NCBI GenBank assembly: GCA_001512785.1
Contig: LFSQ01000011.1
Location: 1 to 59,596 of the forward strand
DNA length: 59,596 nt
From: Syntrophomonas sp. DTU019
Lineage (GTDB): Bacteria > Bacillota > Syntrophomonadia > Syntrophomonadales > Syntrophomonadaceae
Reading direction: 5' to 3'
Under the pieces are notes generated by a model, which saw only the letters and a list, made by a program, of their open reading frames with translations, ran no database searches and was not told the DNA's origin. A program made the position numbers and the translations under genes. Of this stretch, positions 25,984 to 34,299 are shown in pieces; the first letter of the stretch is position 1; each line of letters opens with the position of its first letter.

Positions 25984-26469
25984 TCATTTTACTATAATTT
26001 TTCCCACCATGACCATACTCTGGTTGGCGGTATAAACCTGCCCCTGACGGGGATAAGCCAGATTGGGAGAGCGGCTCATGACCTGGTATTCCACCGGGAA
26101 ATTATAAGCAGTGGAATCTATCTCCACCACATCCTGGGGGTTTACTTTCAATTCCACTTTGGAAGTATCAAAGCTGGCGTACTCTTGTCCGTTGACCAGC
26201 ACTTTGGCCCTGGGCAGTGCGGTAAAATCCTTTACCCCCAGGGTCAACCAGGCCTGTGGCGCAACGGCTACCTGTGCGGCATTATCCGGTGCTGTTGGTA
26301 TTTCCTCTTCCTGCAGGTTTAGAGCCTGACCTTCCATCCGTTCCGACCAGCTCAGGTAAAAACGCAGCTGATCATTGGTCATAATCCCCTGCACTACTAC
26401 CAAAGCCACCAGGGCAATCACGATAACCCGGATCAAAGTGCGCTCTACTCGGTCGAAAAATTTACGCAT
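25984..26469 (-). CDS. Membrane-anchored protein with extracytoplasmic domain, unknown function
   Basis: The 161-residue protein starts at the ATG at 26469, preceded by GGGGAG at eight bases. A basic start (MRKFFDRVERTLIR) and one hydrophobic helix (VIVIALVALVVVQGI) anchor an outside domain with a beta-rich character, KVLVNGQEYASFDTSKVELKVNPQDVVEIDSTA. I do not recognise the family. It is followed 21 bases later by hutP, and the two are probably co-transcribed. Confidence 0.7.
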   Translation of the reverse strand: MRKFFDRVERTLIRVIVIALVALVVVQGIMTNDQLRFYLSWSERMEGQALNLQEEEIPTAPDNAAQVAVAPQAWLTLGVKDFTALPRAKVLVNGQEYASFDTSKVELKVNPQDVVEIDSTAYNFPVEYQVMSRSPNLAYPRQGQVYTANQSMVMVGKIIVK

Positions 26470-26552
26470 AAAACACATCTCCCCGGAATCATTCTCCTCT
26501 ATCTTATGCCCGGTTAAGTGCAATTATCCATAGAGGTCAGGATATTAAACGC

Positions 26553-26596
26553 CAGGGGGATAGCTTCATCGCCCGGGCAATGAAGCTATCCCCCTG
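26553..26596 (-). terminator. 17-pair hairpin downstream of the kor operon
   Basis: CAGGGGGATAGCTTCAT pairs perfectly with ATGAAGCTATCCCCCTG around a ten-base loop that itself contains GCCCGGGC. The minus-strand tail (GCGTTTAATA) is a weak U tract. It ends the kor operon 29 bases past korC. Confidence 0.8.
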
Positions 26597-26625
26597 CTTT
26601 GTTATTATTAAGCCCCTCCGGGTCC

Positions 26626-27180
26626 TTATTTCCAATGCTTGCGGGCGTACTCTACCCCTATAAGGAAGGCTTCTTTGTTCTTGGTGATTACCGACTCTTT
26701 TTTGCCCTTAAACACTACTTCCAGGAATTCCAGGGCCTGGTCGATGTCCAGCAATTGCTGTTTTTCCACAAAAGCACCCAGCAGTACCATGTTGGCTACC
26801 CTTGGGGTTCCCAATTGATCGGCAATCATATTTACCGGCATTTGCAGTACTTCCACATCGTTGCGCCGGGGCAGGCGGTCCACCATTGATGAGTTCAAGA
26901 CCAGAGTGCCACGCGGTTTGACTTTGTCCTCAAAGCGGTCCAGTGAAGGACGATTCATAATAACAGCAGTCATGGGGTTTTCAGTCAAAGGTGAGCTGAT
27001 CTCCTCATCGCTTATTGTAACCAGGCAGTTGGCGGTACCGCCGCGCATCTCAGCCCCATAGGACAGGGCACAGGAGACCTCTTTGCCGGTGTGCATGGCC
27101 AAATGGGTCAGGAATTGACCCATGGATATAACCCCCTGTCCGCCGAATCCTGCAAATAAAACCTGCTTTTCCTCTGCCAT
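26626..27180 (-). CDS. korC: 2-oxoacid:ferredoxin oxidoreductase, gamma subunit
   Basis: The 184-residue protein is the gamma subunit, with the FAGFGGQGVISMG motif near the start and SYGAEMRGGTANC. Gamma works with alpha to hold CoA and substrate. The gene is last of korD-A-B-C, four bases after korB. The complex oxidatively decarboxylates a 2-oxoacid to acyl-CoA and reduced ferredoxin, or runs in reverse. Whether the substrate is 2-oxoglutarate, branched-chain 2-oxoacid or pyruvate cannot be settled from sequence. Confidence 0.92.
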   Translation of the reverse strand: MAEEKQVLFAGFGGQGVISMGQFLTHLAMHTGKEVSCALSYGAEMRGGTANCLVTISDEEISSPLTENPMTAVIMNRPSLDRFEDKVKPRGTLVLNSSMVDRLPRRNDVEVLQMPVNMIADQLGTPRVANMVLLGAFVEKQQLLDIDQALEFLEVVFKGKKESVITKNKEAFLIGVEYARKHWK

Positions 27181-27184
27181 TGCA

Positions 27185-27925
27185 CTATTCTCCCTTCACC
27201 TTGAATTCCCCCAACGGGTAATACGGTATCATATGCTCTTCAATCCACTGCATGGCATCAGCCGGGCTCAACCCCCAGTTGGTAGGGCAGGCCGACAAAA
27301 CCTCCACCATACTGAAACCGAGTCCTTTGGCCTGGGTCTGAAAGGCCTTTTTGATGGCCTTTTTGGTTTTGATTATATTGCTGGGACTATTGACCGCTGT
27401 GCGGCAGATATAAGCGGCACCTTCATTATGGGAGAGCAGTTCGCACATTTTGGCCGGATAGCCTTCGACCTCAGCTTTGCGCCCATAAGGTGAAGTGGTG
27501 GTAACCTGCCCCAGAAGGGTGGTGGGGGCCATTTGGCCGCCCGTCATGCCGTACAGGGTGTTGTTGACGAATATAGTGGTTATTTTTTCACCGCGTAAGG
27601 AAGCGTGTACGATTTCGCCCATGCCGATTGAAGCCAGGTCCCCGTCCCCCTGATAGGTGAATACGAATCGGTCCGGCAAAAGGCGCTTTATAGCCGTGGC
27701 GATAGCCGGGGCTCTGCCATGAGCCGCTTCCGCCATATCGCAGTTGAAATAATCATAAGCCAATACCGAGCATCCTACCGGGCAAATGCCGATGGTCTGT
27801 TCACGAATATTCAGCTCATCCATCACTTCCGCCACCAGACGGTGAATGATGCCATGGCTGCAGCCCGGGCAGTAATGGTATTTGGCCCCGGTGAGACTCT
27901 TCGGTTTGGTGGCTACTATCTTCAT
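27185..27925 (-). CDS. korB: 2-oxoacid:ferredoxin oxidoreductase, beta subunit
   Basis: The 246-residue beta subunit binds thiamin diphosphate through GDGDLASIGMGEIVHA and NNTLYGMTGGQ. Two Cys near the N-terminus (CPGCSHG) and more at CPVGCSV bind a cluster as in related enzymes. It overlaps korA by four bases. The substrate is discussed under korC. Confidence 0.93.
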   Translation of the reverse strand: MKIVATKPKSLTGAKYHYCPGCSHGIIHRLVAEVMDELNIREQTIGICPVGCSVLAYDYFNCDMAEAAHGRAPAIATAIKRLLPDRFVFTYQGDGDLASIGMGEIVHASLRGEKITTIFVNNTLYGMTGGQMAPTTLLGQVTTTSPYGRKAEVEGYPAKMCELLSHNEGAAYICRTAVNSPSNIIKTKKAIKKAFQTQAKGLGFSMVEVLSACPTNWGLSPADAMQWIEEHMIPYYPLGEFKVKGE

Positions 27926-28983
27926 CTCAACCCCTCCTTTTCAGCAATTACCAGCAGCTGCTGGGTAATCTCCTCAGGGTTGGGGGTTCTGCCGATTTCC
28001 CCAATGTAATGAATGGGAACCTTCCCTTCGGTGGCCAGCCTGATGTCTTCAATCATCTGGCCAGTGGTGCTTATCTCCACTGATACCATAGCTTTGCAGG
28101 TTTGAGCGGCCTTATTCAGCACCCCATAAGGATATGGCCACAGGGTAATGGGGCGAATCAGGCCGGTTTTTATACCTATCTCACGAGCGGTCAATACCAC
28201 TTTTTTGGCAATACGCGCCATGATGCCATAAGCCACCAGAATGAGATCCGCATCCTCAATCAAAAACTCTTCATATCTGACTTCCTGCGCCCGCATAGCT
28301 TCGTATTTTTGGGTGAGATACTTATTGCGGGCCTGTAATTCCTCTACAGGCATATGCAGGGTGTTTACTATATTGGGTTGACGCCCCTTACACCCCGTAA
28401 TCGCCCAGGGCTTATCCACGAATTCGGTCACCGGGTTGCGCAGCACCACCGGTTCGATCAGATTGCCCAGGGTGCCCTCAGCCATCAGCATCACCGGAGA
28501 ACGATGTTTATCCGCCAATTCAAAGCCCAGCATAGTGAAATCCATCATTTCCTGTGCGCTGGAAGGCGCTAAAACGATAATATAATAGTCTCCATGTCCA
28601 CCGCCGCGGGTAGCCTGGAAATAATCGGCTTGAGATGGCTGTATGCCTCCCAGGCCGGGTCCGCCCCGGCAGATATCAACGATCAGGCAGGGCAGTTCCC
28701 CTTCAGCCAGAAAGGAAATACCTTCCTGTTTGAGGCTGATGCCGGGACCGGATGAAGCGGTCATGACTCGGAAACCGGTAGCTGCGCCTCCGTATACCAT
28801 GTTGATGGCTGCCAGCTCACTTTCCGCCTGGACAAAAACCCCCCCGATGGCAGGCATTTTTCTGGCCATGTATTCGGCGATTTCACTGGAGGGAGTGATG
28901 GGATAGCCAAAAAATGCCTTGCATCCGGCTCTTATAGCCCCTTCGGCAATAGCCTCATTGCCTTTCATCAAAACTCGCTGCAC
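27922..28983 (-). CDS. korA: 2-oxoacid:ferredoxin oxidoreductase, alpha subunit (VorB/KorA type)
   Basis: The 353-residue alpha subunit carries GNEAIAEGAIRAGCKAFFGYPITPSSEI and SSGPGISLKQEG, as in the VorB and KorA groups. It is 353 residues long, typical for the four-subunit form without fused gamma. Order is korD, korA, korB, korC, overlapping or nearly so. The family includes 3-methyl-2-oxobutanoate and 2-oxoglutarate enzymes. Confidence 0.93.
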   Translation of the reverse strand: MQRVLMKGNEAIAEGAIRAGCKAFFGYPITPSSEIAEYMARKMPAIGGVFVQAESELAAINMVYGGAATGFRVMTASSGPGISLKQEGISFLAEGELPCLIVDICRGGPGLGGIQPSQADYFQATRGGGHGDYYIIVLAPSSAQEMMDFTMLGFELADKHRSPVMLMAEGTLGNLIEPVVLRNPVTEFVDKPWAITGCKGRQPNIVNTLHMPVEELQARNKYLTQKYEAMRAQEVRYEEFLIEDADLILVAYGIMARIAKKVVLTAREIGIKTGLIRPITLWPYPYGVLNKAAQTCKAMVSVEISTTGQMIEDIRLATEGKVPIHYIGEIGRTPNPEEITQQLLVIAEKEGLR

Positions 28984-28987
28984 AGCT

Positions 28988-29203
28988 CTACTCCCTCCCT
29001 ACCTCAATAACCAGATCAGGGCACATCATGGCACAGATACCGCACCCGTTGCAATCCTCTGGTTTAACCAGGCTTACTGGATGATAACCCAGTATGTTGA
29101 TGCGGGTCTTGTCAAAGCCCATTATTTGCCTGGGACAAAACAATATACATAATCCGCAAGCTTTGCAGCGGTCGCTGGAAAACGTAACCACTCCCCTGGC
29201 CAA
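28988..29203 (-). CDS. korD: 2-oxoacid:ferredoxin oxidoreductase, ferredoxin (delta) subunit
   Basis: The 71-residue protein has two 4Fe-4S motifs, CKACGLCILFCP and CNGCGICAMMCP. It moves electrons from the alpha-beta core to free ferredoxin. It is the first kor gene, four bases from korA and 21 bases after the MinD-like gene. Confidence 0.93.
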   Translation of the reverse strand: MARGVVTFSSDRCKACGLCILFCPRQIMGFDKTRINILGYHPVSLVKPEDCNGCGICAMMCPDLVIEVGRE

Positions 29204-29224
29204 CCTGTATACCCCCTTGTAACC

Positions 29225-29887
29225 TTACAACCAGTCAGGCCTCAGGTAAAGATTTATCTGCTTCACTATTTCACCGAATTCGAGGCAGGCTTCATGGTAA
29301 AAGGCATCAGTAACGGTCAGCCCGACCAGGGGTATTCCCTGTATAGCAGCAATCTCTTGCACATGCCGATGCCCTTTTACAATCACCTCAAAGTCAGTGT
29401 CCTCAGCCAAATGCGGATTGCTTACCATACCCGTAACCGGGTGCTGTGCGAAGCATTCCAGCATTGCTTTAAGTTCTGCGATATCCTGTAATTCCCAGGA
29501 AAAGGGACGATATGGATTAATGACCATATAGAGGCGTAAATCGACAGGATTAATGAATTTGGTTAAATACCCCAAAACCAAGGCTCCGGCTTTGTCGCCC
29601 GCAAGATCAACTACGATATTCGTATTTCGCCTGATCGTGCCGATAATGCCTGGAGGTAAATTGGGGATATCCCCGTATGCCATGGCATTGTCAGGAGCCA
29701 TCATCTCTATATTGTACTGACTGAGCACCCTCACCGCATCACGAGACACAAAATAAGGGCTGGCCAAATCCAGATCAGCCAGAACTGTTGCAATGTTTTG
29801 CTGTGCGCATGCGATAGCGTAATTTACGGCTATCTCACTTTTTCCACTGCCGAAAGCACCTGCAAATACCGTAATAATCCCTTTAAC
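29225..29887 (-). CDS. MinD/ParA-like P-loop ATPase with no standard start codon
   Basis: The obvious reading frame starts at TTG 29767, but 40 in-frame codons upstream encode a clear deviant Walker A, FAGAFGSGKSE, and DLDLASPYF that leads into the recognised body. Between the in-frame TAG at 29888-29890 and that TTG there is no ATG, GTG or TTG. GTT directly after the stop (29887) or ATT three codons on (29878) are candidate starts; AAGGG and AGGTT are possible ribosome sites. The rejoined protein has 220 residues and a normal fold, so the frame is not decayed. It lies 21 bases before korD and may be a MinD-like partner or maturation factor of Kor. Exact function is unknown. Confidence 0.7.
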   Translation of the reverse strand, partial: VKGIITVFAGAFGSGKSEIAVNYAIACAQQNIATVLADLDLASPYFVSRDAVRVLSQYNIEMMAPDNAMAYGDIPNLPPGIIGTIRRNTNIVVDLAGDKAGALVLGYLTKFINPVDLRLYMVINPYRPFSWELQDIAELKAMLECFAQHPVTGMVSNPHLAEDTDFEVIVKGHRHVQEIAAIQGIPLVGLTVTDAFYHEACLEFGEIVKQINLYLRPDWL

Positions 29888-30193
29888 CTAGCCCTTCTGA
29901 AAATTAGTACACTGTACATTATTATAAGAGAATCCAATTATGAAACAATAAAATTTGTGTTAAGAAATGATTAAGCGAGAGGAATATGGTGAGGCTGGCT
30001 GCCTGATGAGTAATACTGCGATTAAGTGAAAATGCTGTTATTGGCGTGTGTTTAAATACCTGGCTGAGCCAGAGCAATTGCCCGGGGCTCGCAAGTTAAG
30101 GCTATTATTGAATAAGCCATCCGGGCAAGCAGGGCAGTCATGCACTGCCGCAATTGTAGCCATGCGCACTGCAGTCATGCTGGCCGCCGCGAT
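29888..30193. other. 306-base intergenic region
   Basis: Contains only a short minus-strand frame of about 46 codons with no family signature, short near-repeats of CATGACTGC/GCATGGC, and AT-rich sequence upstream of the MinD-like gene that may hold its promoter. I see nothing else. Confidence 0.5.
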
Positions 30194-30622
30194 TCACTTC
30201 CAGTTGTCCATTTTCTTCTCCAGGTACAGCCGGTAATTCTGCAAGCCTTCGTTGATTCTGGATAAAAGTCTCTCTGTCTCAAGTCGGCTCAAATTTATCT
30301 CATTGGGCTCAAGCACCTCAATGGTACGGAATTCGTCCTTCATGATGAATTTGATGGCATCTTCCAGGCTTTCCACGGAAAAGGTGATGGAAACCGGCGC
30401 GCAGGAAGCAAAGCGATTGGTAAACTCATCGAAAAGGGTATATACCTCCATGCTCATATCAATCTCTTCGATATTGACCCCCTGCACAGGAACATTTCTT
30501 ATCAGGGCGATTTTGTGCTGCCGCAGTTCTTCGGCCTGCTCATCGCTGCTTTTGCCGGCAAAAAACCGCCGGCTGCTTTTGCCCTCAGCCACATAATCGA
30601 AGCGCACTTTCAAGCGGATCAA
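30194..30622 (-). CDS. Conserved-looking protein of unknown function, 142 residues
   Basis: I do not recognise this protein. It is acidic, about 142 residues, starts MIRLKVRFDYVAEGK, and has no signal peptide or membrane helix. The last 40 residues form an amphipathic helix (LSRLETERLLSRINEGLQNY) that could be a coiled coil. Codon use looks like its neighbours. It lies between the kor locus and the cobT fragment, so no operon links it to a pathway. Confidence 0.6.
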   Translation of the reverse strand: MIRLKVRFDYVAEGKSSRRFFAGKSSDEQAEELRQHKIALIRNVPVQGVNIEEIDMSMEVYTLFDEFTNRFASCAPVSITFSVESLEDAIKFIMKDEFRTIEVLEPNEINLSRLETERLLSRINEGLQNYRLYLEKKMDNWK

Positions 30623-30678
30623 ATGTCAGGCCTCCCATCATTGATGTCCATCAGCTCATGCTTTCCCCAGGAACAGGC

Positions 30679-30888
30679 TCATAACCGCTGCCACCAGCAA
30701 CAGCCTGCCAGTTCGCTTGGATTGACGCCAATTACTGCCGCTGCTATGGCTGCAGTCAGGGTATTGCCAATACACGGTTCACCAACTCCTATTATATCAA
30801 AACCTTCTCCCATCTTTTCCTGAAAAAGGCTCTTTGCCTCAGTGCTGATAGCGTGACCGGCAGCACAATAACCAGACCGTAACGGCAT
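30679..30888 (-). pseudogene. cobT: Remnant of cobT (nicotinate-nucleotide:DMB phosphoribosyltransferase)
   Basis: A 69-codon frame contains GEGFDIIGVGEPCIGNTLTA then AIAAAVIGVNPSELAG, which resembles the central CobT segment with its GEMGIGNTT motif. Both ends are lost: an in-frame TAA lies immediately upstream, and the residues after ELAG turn into CCWWQRL and stop, with GGSGYE nearby in another frame. CobT is about 350 residues, so this is a relic of the cobalamin lower-ligand gene rather than a working enzyme. I rely on pattern recognition; a profile search would decide. Confidence 0.55.
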
Positions 30889-31016
30889 TTATCCATATTA
30901 ACGGAAGCGATCCCCAATAATGCCCGGGTGCCCCCGGTCCGAACGGGATTCTGTTGCCTGCCGGGTTGGGCTTGCTGCTTATATTCTCCAGTTGATAGCA
31001 AGCCCAGGCCCGGTAT

Positions 31017-31733
31017 TTATGAACCCCGGGCCATAGCGGTCAGCTTTTTCACCTCTTCGGGCAGTAAATGGCGGTATTCCCCGGGGGCTAAGCCCTGCAG
31101 GGTCAGGAATCCCAGAGCGGTTCTCTTTAAAGCCAGCACAGGATGTCCTATGGCTTTGAGCATGCGTTTTACCTGGCGTTTGCGTCCTTCGTACAACACC
31201 AATTCTATCAAAGAACAGCCGTTATTAATGCGCAACATCCGCGCAGATGCAGGCGCGGTCATGCCTTCTTCCAATTCAATCCCATGGCCTAAGGCTTTTA
31301 AATCCTTATCGTCAATTATACCCTTAACCCAGGCCTGGTAAGTCTTGGGTATGTGGTAGCGGGGATGTGTCATCAGATTCATAAACTCACCATCATTGGT
31401 CAGAATTAAAAGGCCTTCCGTATCCAGGTCAAGGCGCCCTACCGGATATACCCTTTCATCAACATCTTTTAACAGATCAACCACTGTTGGCCTGCCATGC
31501 GGATCTTTAACACTGGAGAGATAACCCCCCGGTTTATTGAGCAATAGGTAAACCCTGGCCCTGGGTTTGATCAACCGGCCATTCACACTCACCTTATCAT
31601 GAAGGGGATCAACATTGACACCAACTGTGGTGACGGTAACCCCGTTGACCGCGACCATGCCGCTGGCTATAAGCTCTTCAGCGCGGCGCCGGGAAGCAAT
31701 ACCGCTGTCCGCAATATATTTGGTCAGTCTCAT
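31017..31733 (-). CDS. rluB: Pseudouridine synthase, RsuA/RluB family
   Basis: The 238-residue enzyme makes pseudouridine in rRNA, probably 23S as for RluB. An S4 RNA-binding domain fills residues 1-60 (MRLTKYIADSGIASRRRAEELI), and the catalytic domain has VGRLDLDTEGLLILTNDG with the catalytic Asp. GGGTGAG precedes the ATG. The gene stands alone, with an intergenic stretch on each side. The exact rRNA target is uncertain within the RsuA group. Confidence 0.9.
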   Translation of the reverse strand: MRLTKYIADSGIASRRRAEELIASGMVAVNGVTVTTVGVNVDPLHDKVSVNGRLIKPRARVYLLLNKPGGYLSSVKDPHGRPTVVDLLKDVDERVYPVGRLDLDTEGLLILTNDGEFMNLMTHPRYHIPKTYQAWVKGIIDDKDLKALGHGIELEEGMTAPASARMLRINNGCSLIELVLYEGRKRQVKRMLKAIGHPVLALKRTALGFLTLQGLAPGEYRHLLPEEVKKLTAMARGS

Positions 31734-32021
31734 GTACTCACCCTATCCTGCTCAGGCCGCAGCCCAAAAATCATGCCGGACCAGTCTCCTCCTGGCTGCT
31801 CTCCCTGCTAATGGTAGAACGGCGGGATGAAGATAAAATCCATTGGTCTGACGACAGCATGGGGAAACAGCCATATTATAGCAACTTGCTATTTATTATA
31901 ACCCGGGCATACTAAATATAAAATGCATGTGCAGAGTGACCCGCTGCCTGTGGGCATGGGGGTTGGGGCCTTCCCCGCACCGACAGTACTCGCCAACTTC
32001 ACCTCTGCCAGGCCTGCCCAT
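31734..32021. other. Intergenic region between rluB and the EMO terminator
   Basis: About 290 bases hold the upstream region of rluB and a small GGGGcctTCCCC hairpin near 31968. I see no ORF with family signature, no tRNA and no clear promoter. Confidence 0.5.
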
Positions 32022-32052
32022 AAAAAGAACCCCTCATCGCTGAGGGGTTCTG
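32022..32052 (-). terminator. Rho-independent terminator of etfBA-EMO
   Basis: AGAACCCCTC pairs with GAGGGGTTCT, ten pairs around a six-base loop, followed on the minus strand by TTTTTAT. It is 25 bases after the stop of the membrane oxidoreductase. Confidence 0.9.
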
Positions 32053-32076
32053 CAGATCGCTAAATATAAGTTTTAT

Positions 32077-34221
32077 CTACTGTTTGATTGACTGCCAGAT
32101 TACTTCAGCCACATCGAACACCTTGGTCTGTTCTTCGGCTTCCGCACCTTTTACACCGTCTGAGATCATGGTCAGACAGAACGGGCAGTTGGTTATGATC
32201 ATTTCCGGATTGGGCACCAAGAGCTGATCAGTCCTGGTATCATTGATGCGTTTGTAACCTTCTACTGCATGTTCTTCCAGCCACATCCGACCGCCGCCAG
32301 CGCCGCAGCAGAAGCCGAATTGTTTGGCCTGTTCGATCTCAGTGATGTTGACTCCAGCAGACTGCAGGACCTGCCTGGGCGCATCGTAAACGTTGTTGTG
32401 CCTGCCCAGGAAGCAGGAGTCGTGGTAAGTTGCCTTGGCACCGAGTTTACCCGGTTTGATCTTGCCCTGAGCAATAAGCTGGGCCAGGAATTCGGTATAG
32501 TGGTAAACCTCGTAGTTGCCGCCCAACTGCGGGTATTCGTTCTTCAGGGCGTTGTAACCGTGCGGGCAAACCACGATAATCTTCTTGACCCCGTAGTTGT
32601 TGAAGGATTCGATGTTCTGCTGTGCCAGGGTCTGATACAGGTATTCGTTGCCCAACCTTCTGGCGGAGTCGCCGCAGCAGTATTCTTCAGTGCCCAGGTA
32701 GCCGAAGCTGACCCCGGCCTCATGCAGAACCCTGACCAGAGCTTCACCGACCCTCTTATAGCGGTCGTCGAAGGAAACCGCACAGCCGGCATAGAGCAGG
32801 TACTCAAATTCACCGCCGTCTTCAGGCAGCAGGTTGACTAAATCACGTACATTTCTCTCGGTGAGCCACTGAGCGCGGTTGGCCCAGCCCACACCCCAGG
32901 GATTGTAGTTGCGTTCCATGTTGGTGAAGGCCATTTGGGCTTCACCCGGCATATCGCCCTGCCACATAACCAGATTGCGTCTCATTTCTACAATCTTCGG
33001 TATGTGTTCGATGAACATCGGGCAGTGCTCCATACAAGCACGGCAGTTGGTGCAATCCCAGATAACATCAGTGGTGACCACGTCGTAGATCAGGCTCTGT
33101 TCCATGGGATTGACCACCTCAGCAGCTGCTTCTTCGGTCATAGCCACTGCAGCATCCTCTTCAGCGGGATGATCCTGGGCAGCCAGCAGATAGGGCACCT
33201 TGGCATCCCAGTGTTGTTTCATGTGCTGAATCAGGGTGATCTTGGGATTGAGGTGCTTGCCGGTGTTATATGCCGGGCAGTTCTCCTGGCAGCGACCGCA
33301 GCGAATGCAGGCATCCAGATCAACGATGTCTTTCCAGCCAAAGTCCTCGATGTTTTCAACACCAAAGGTCTCAGCCTCTTCAATGTTTTCCACATGGCGC
33401 AACGCTGAAGGACCAAGGTCGCGGAAAGCATAATTGATCATGCTGGTTATGATGTGCCAGAGTTTGGTGAATGGAATCAGCGCGATAAATGCGAAGGCTA
33501 TCCACATGTGGAACCACCACATGATGCGATGCCATACCAGTACCGATTCCAGAGACATGCCAGCGAACAGATAAGCAAAATACCAGCCAAAAGCTGATGC
33601 TATTTGCTCGTATTGAATCTGTTCCATAGTAGTGGCGAGTTTAATCTGAGCTGCTATCCTCAGTCCTTCAATGAAGAACCCGGTTAACAGAATGGTGAAT
33701 ATCAATAAAATAATCCAACCATCGGAGCTCTTTGTGTCGTTTAACCGATCCGGCTTCTGAATATACCTTATATAAGCCAGAGCCATTATACCTATTAAGG
33801 CCAGGAAGCCCAACAGGTCAACAACAAAAGAGAAGGCAATATAAGCTGTGCCTTCTATAGGAGGCCAATGTATCCAAAAATGGGCTGCGTCAACGCCTGC
33901 AGCCAATGCCAGGACTAAAAAGCCCCAGAATAAAAAGGCATGCATAAAGCCAGCAAAAGGTTTTCTGATTACACGAGCCTGTGCAAAGGAGAAGGTAAGC
34001 CATGATAAGAGCCGTTGCCAACCGTTATCGACCCTATGAATCTCGCCCTTCGCAAGCCACCACACCTTGGCCTTTTCATAAACCCCAAAACATAAAATAC
34101 CGATGGGGATGAACATAAAGATATAAATAAGCCATTCATAAGGTATGTTAGCCCCGACCACCCTCATAGGAACTTCATAACCACCTTGCAGTGGTTCAAA
34201 TCCAAAAATCATGTACAACAT
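32077..34221 (-). CDS. ETF-linked membrane Fe-S oxidoreductase (EMO type)
   Basis: The 714-residue protein has an N-terminal NarI-like membrane half (about six helices to residue 275, with His in the helices, likely b-heme ligands), two 4Fe-4S motifs (CIRCGRCQENCP and CTNCRACMEHCP), and two CCG domains typical of HdrD (EYCCGDSARR and GFCCGAGGGR). This architecture with etfB and etfA matches the ETF:menaquinone oxidoreductase of Syntrophomonas-type bacteria, which passes acyl-CoA electrons to menaquinone so that butyryl-CoA oxidation can be linked to H2 or formate formation. GGAGG lies two bases before the first ATG; ATG four codons on is also possible. Function is known from the family, not shown here. 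Confidence 0.9.
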   Translation of the reverse strand: MLYMIFGFEPLQGGYEVPMRVVGANIPYEWLIYIFMFIPIGILCFGVYEKAKVWWLAKGEIHRVDNGWQRLLSWLTFSFAQARVIRKPFAGFMHAFLFWGFLVLALAAGVDAAHFWIHWPPIEGTAYIAFSFVVDLLGFLALIGIMALAYIRYIQKPDRLNDTKSSDGWIILLIFTILLTGFFIEGLRIAAQIKLATTMEQIQYEQIASAFGWYFAYLFAGMSLESVLVWHRIMWWFHMWIAFAFIALIPFTKLWHIITSMINYAFRDLGPSALRHVENIEEAETFGVENIEDFGWKDIVDLDACIRCGRCQENCPAYNTGKHLNPKITLIQHMKQHWDAKVPYLLAAQDHPAEEDAAVAMTEEAAAEVVNPMEQSLIYDVVTTDVIWDCTNCRACMEHCPMFIEHIPKIVEMRRNLVMWQGDMPGEAQMAFTNMERNYNPWGVGWANRAQWLTERNVRDLVNLLPEDGGEFEYLLYAGCAVSFDDRYKRVGEALVRVLHEAGVSFGYLGTEEYCCGDSARRLGNEYLYQTLAQQNIESFNNYGVKKIIVVCPHGYNALKNEYPQLGGNYEVYHYTEFLAQLIAQGKIKPGKLGAKATYHDSCFLGRHNNVYDAPRQVLQSAGVNITEIEQAKQFGFCCGAGGGRMWLEEHAVEGYKRINDTRTDQLLVPNPEMIITNCPFCLTMISDGVKGAEAEEQTKVFDVAEVIWQSIKQ

Positions 34222-34299
34222 TCCCTCCTTAAATAAAGCGGGATAAACTGGATATACCCGAAGGCATATCCAGTATAAGCCCTTACCCCGGGATACAGG

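Noticed and set aside
29888-30193. 46-codon minus-strand frame with CPACP
   Set aside because: Short, no ribosome site of note, no family match; CPACP alone is not enough.
30792-31001. 69-codon minus-strand frame overlapping the cobT remnant
   Set aside because: It is another frame of the same decayed region and has no family motif of its own.
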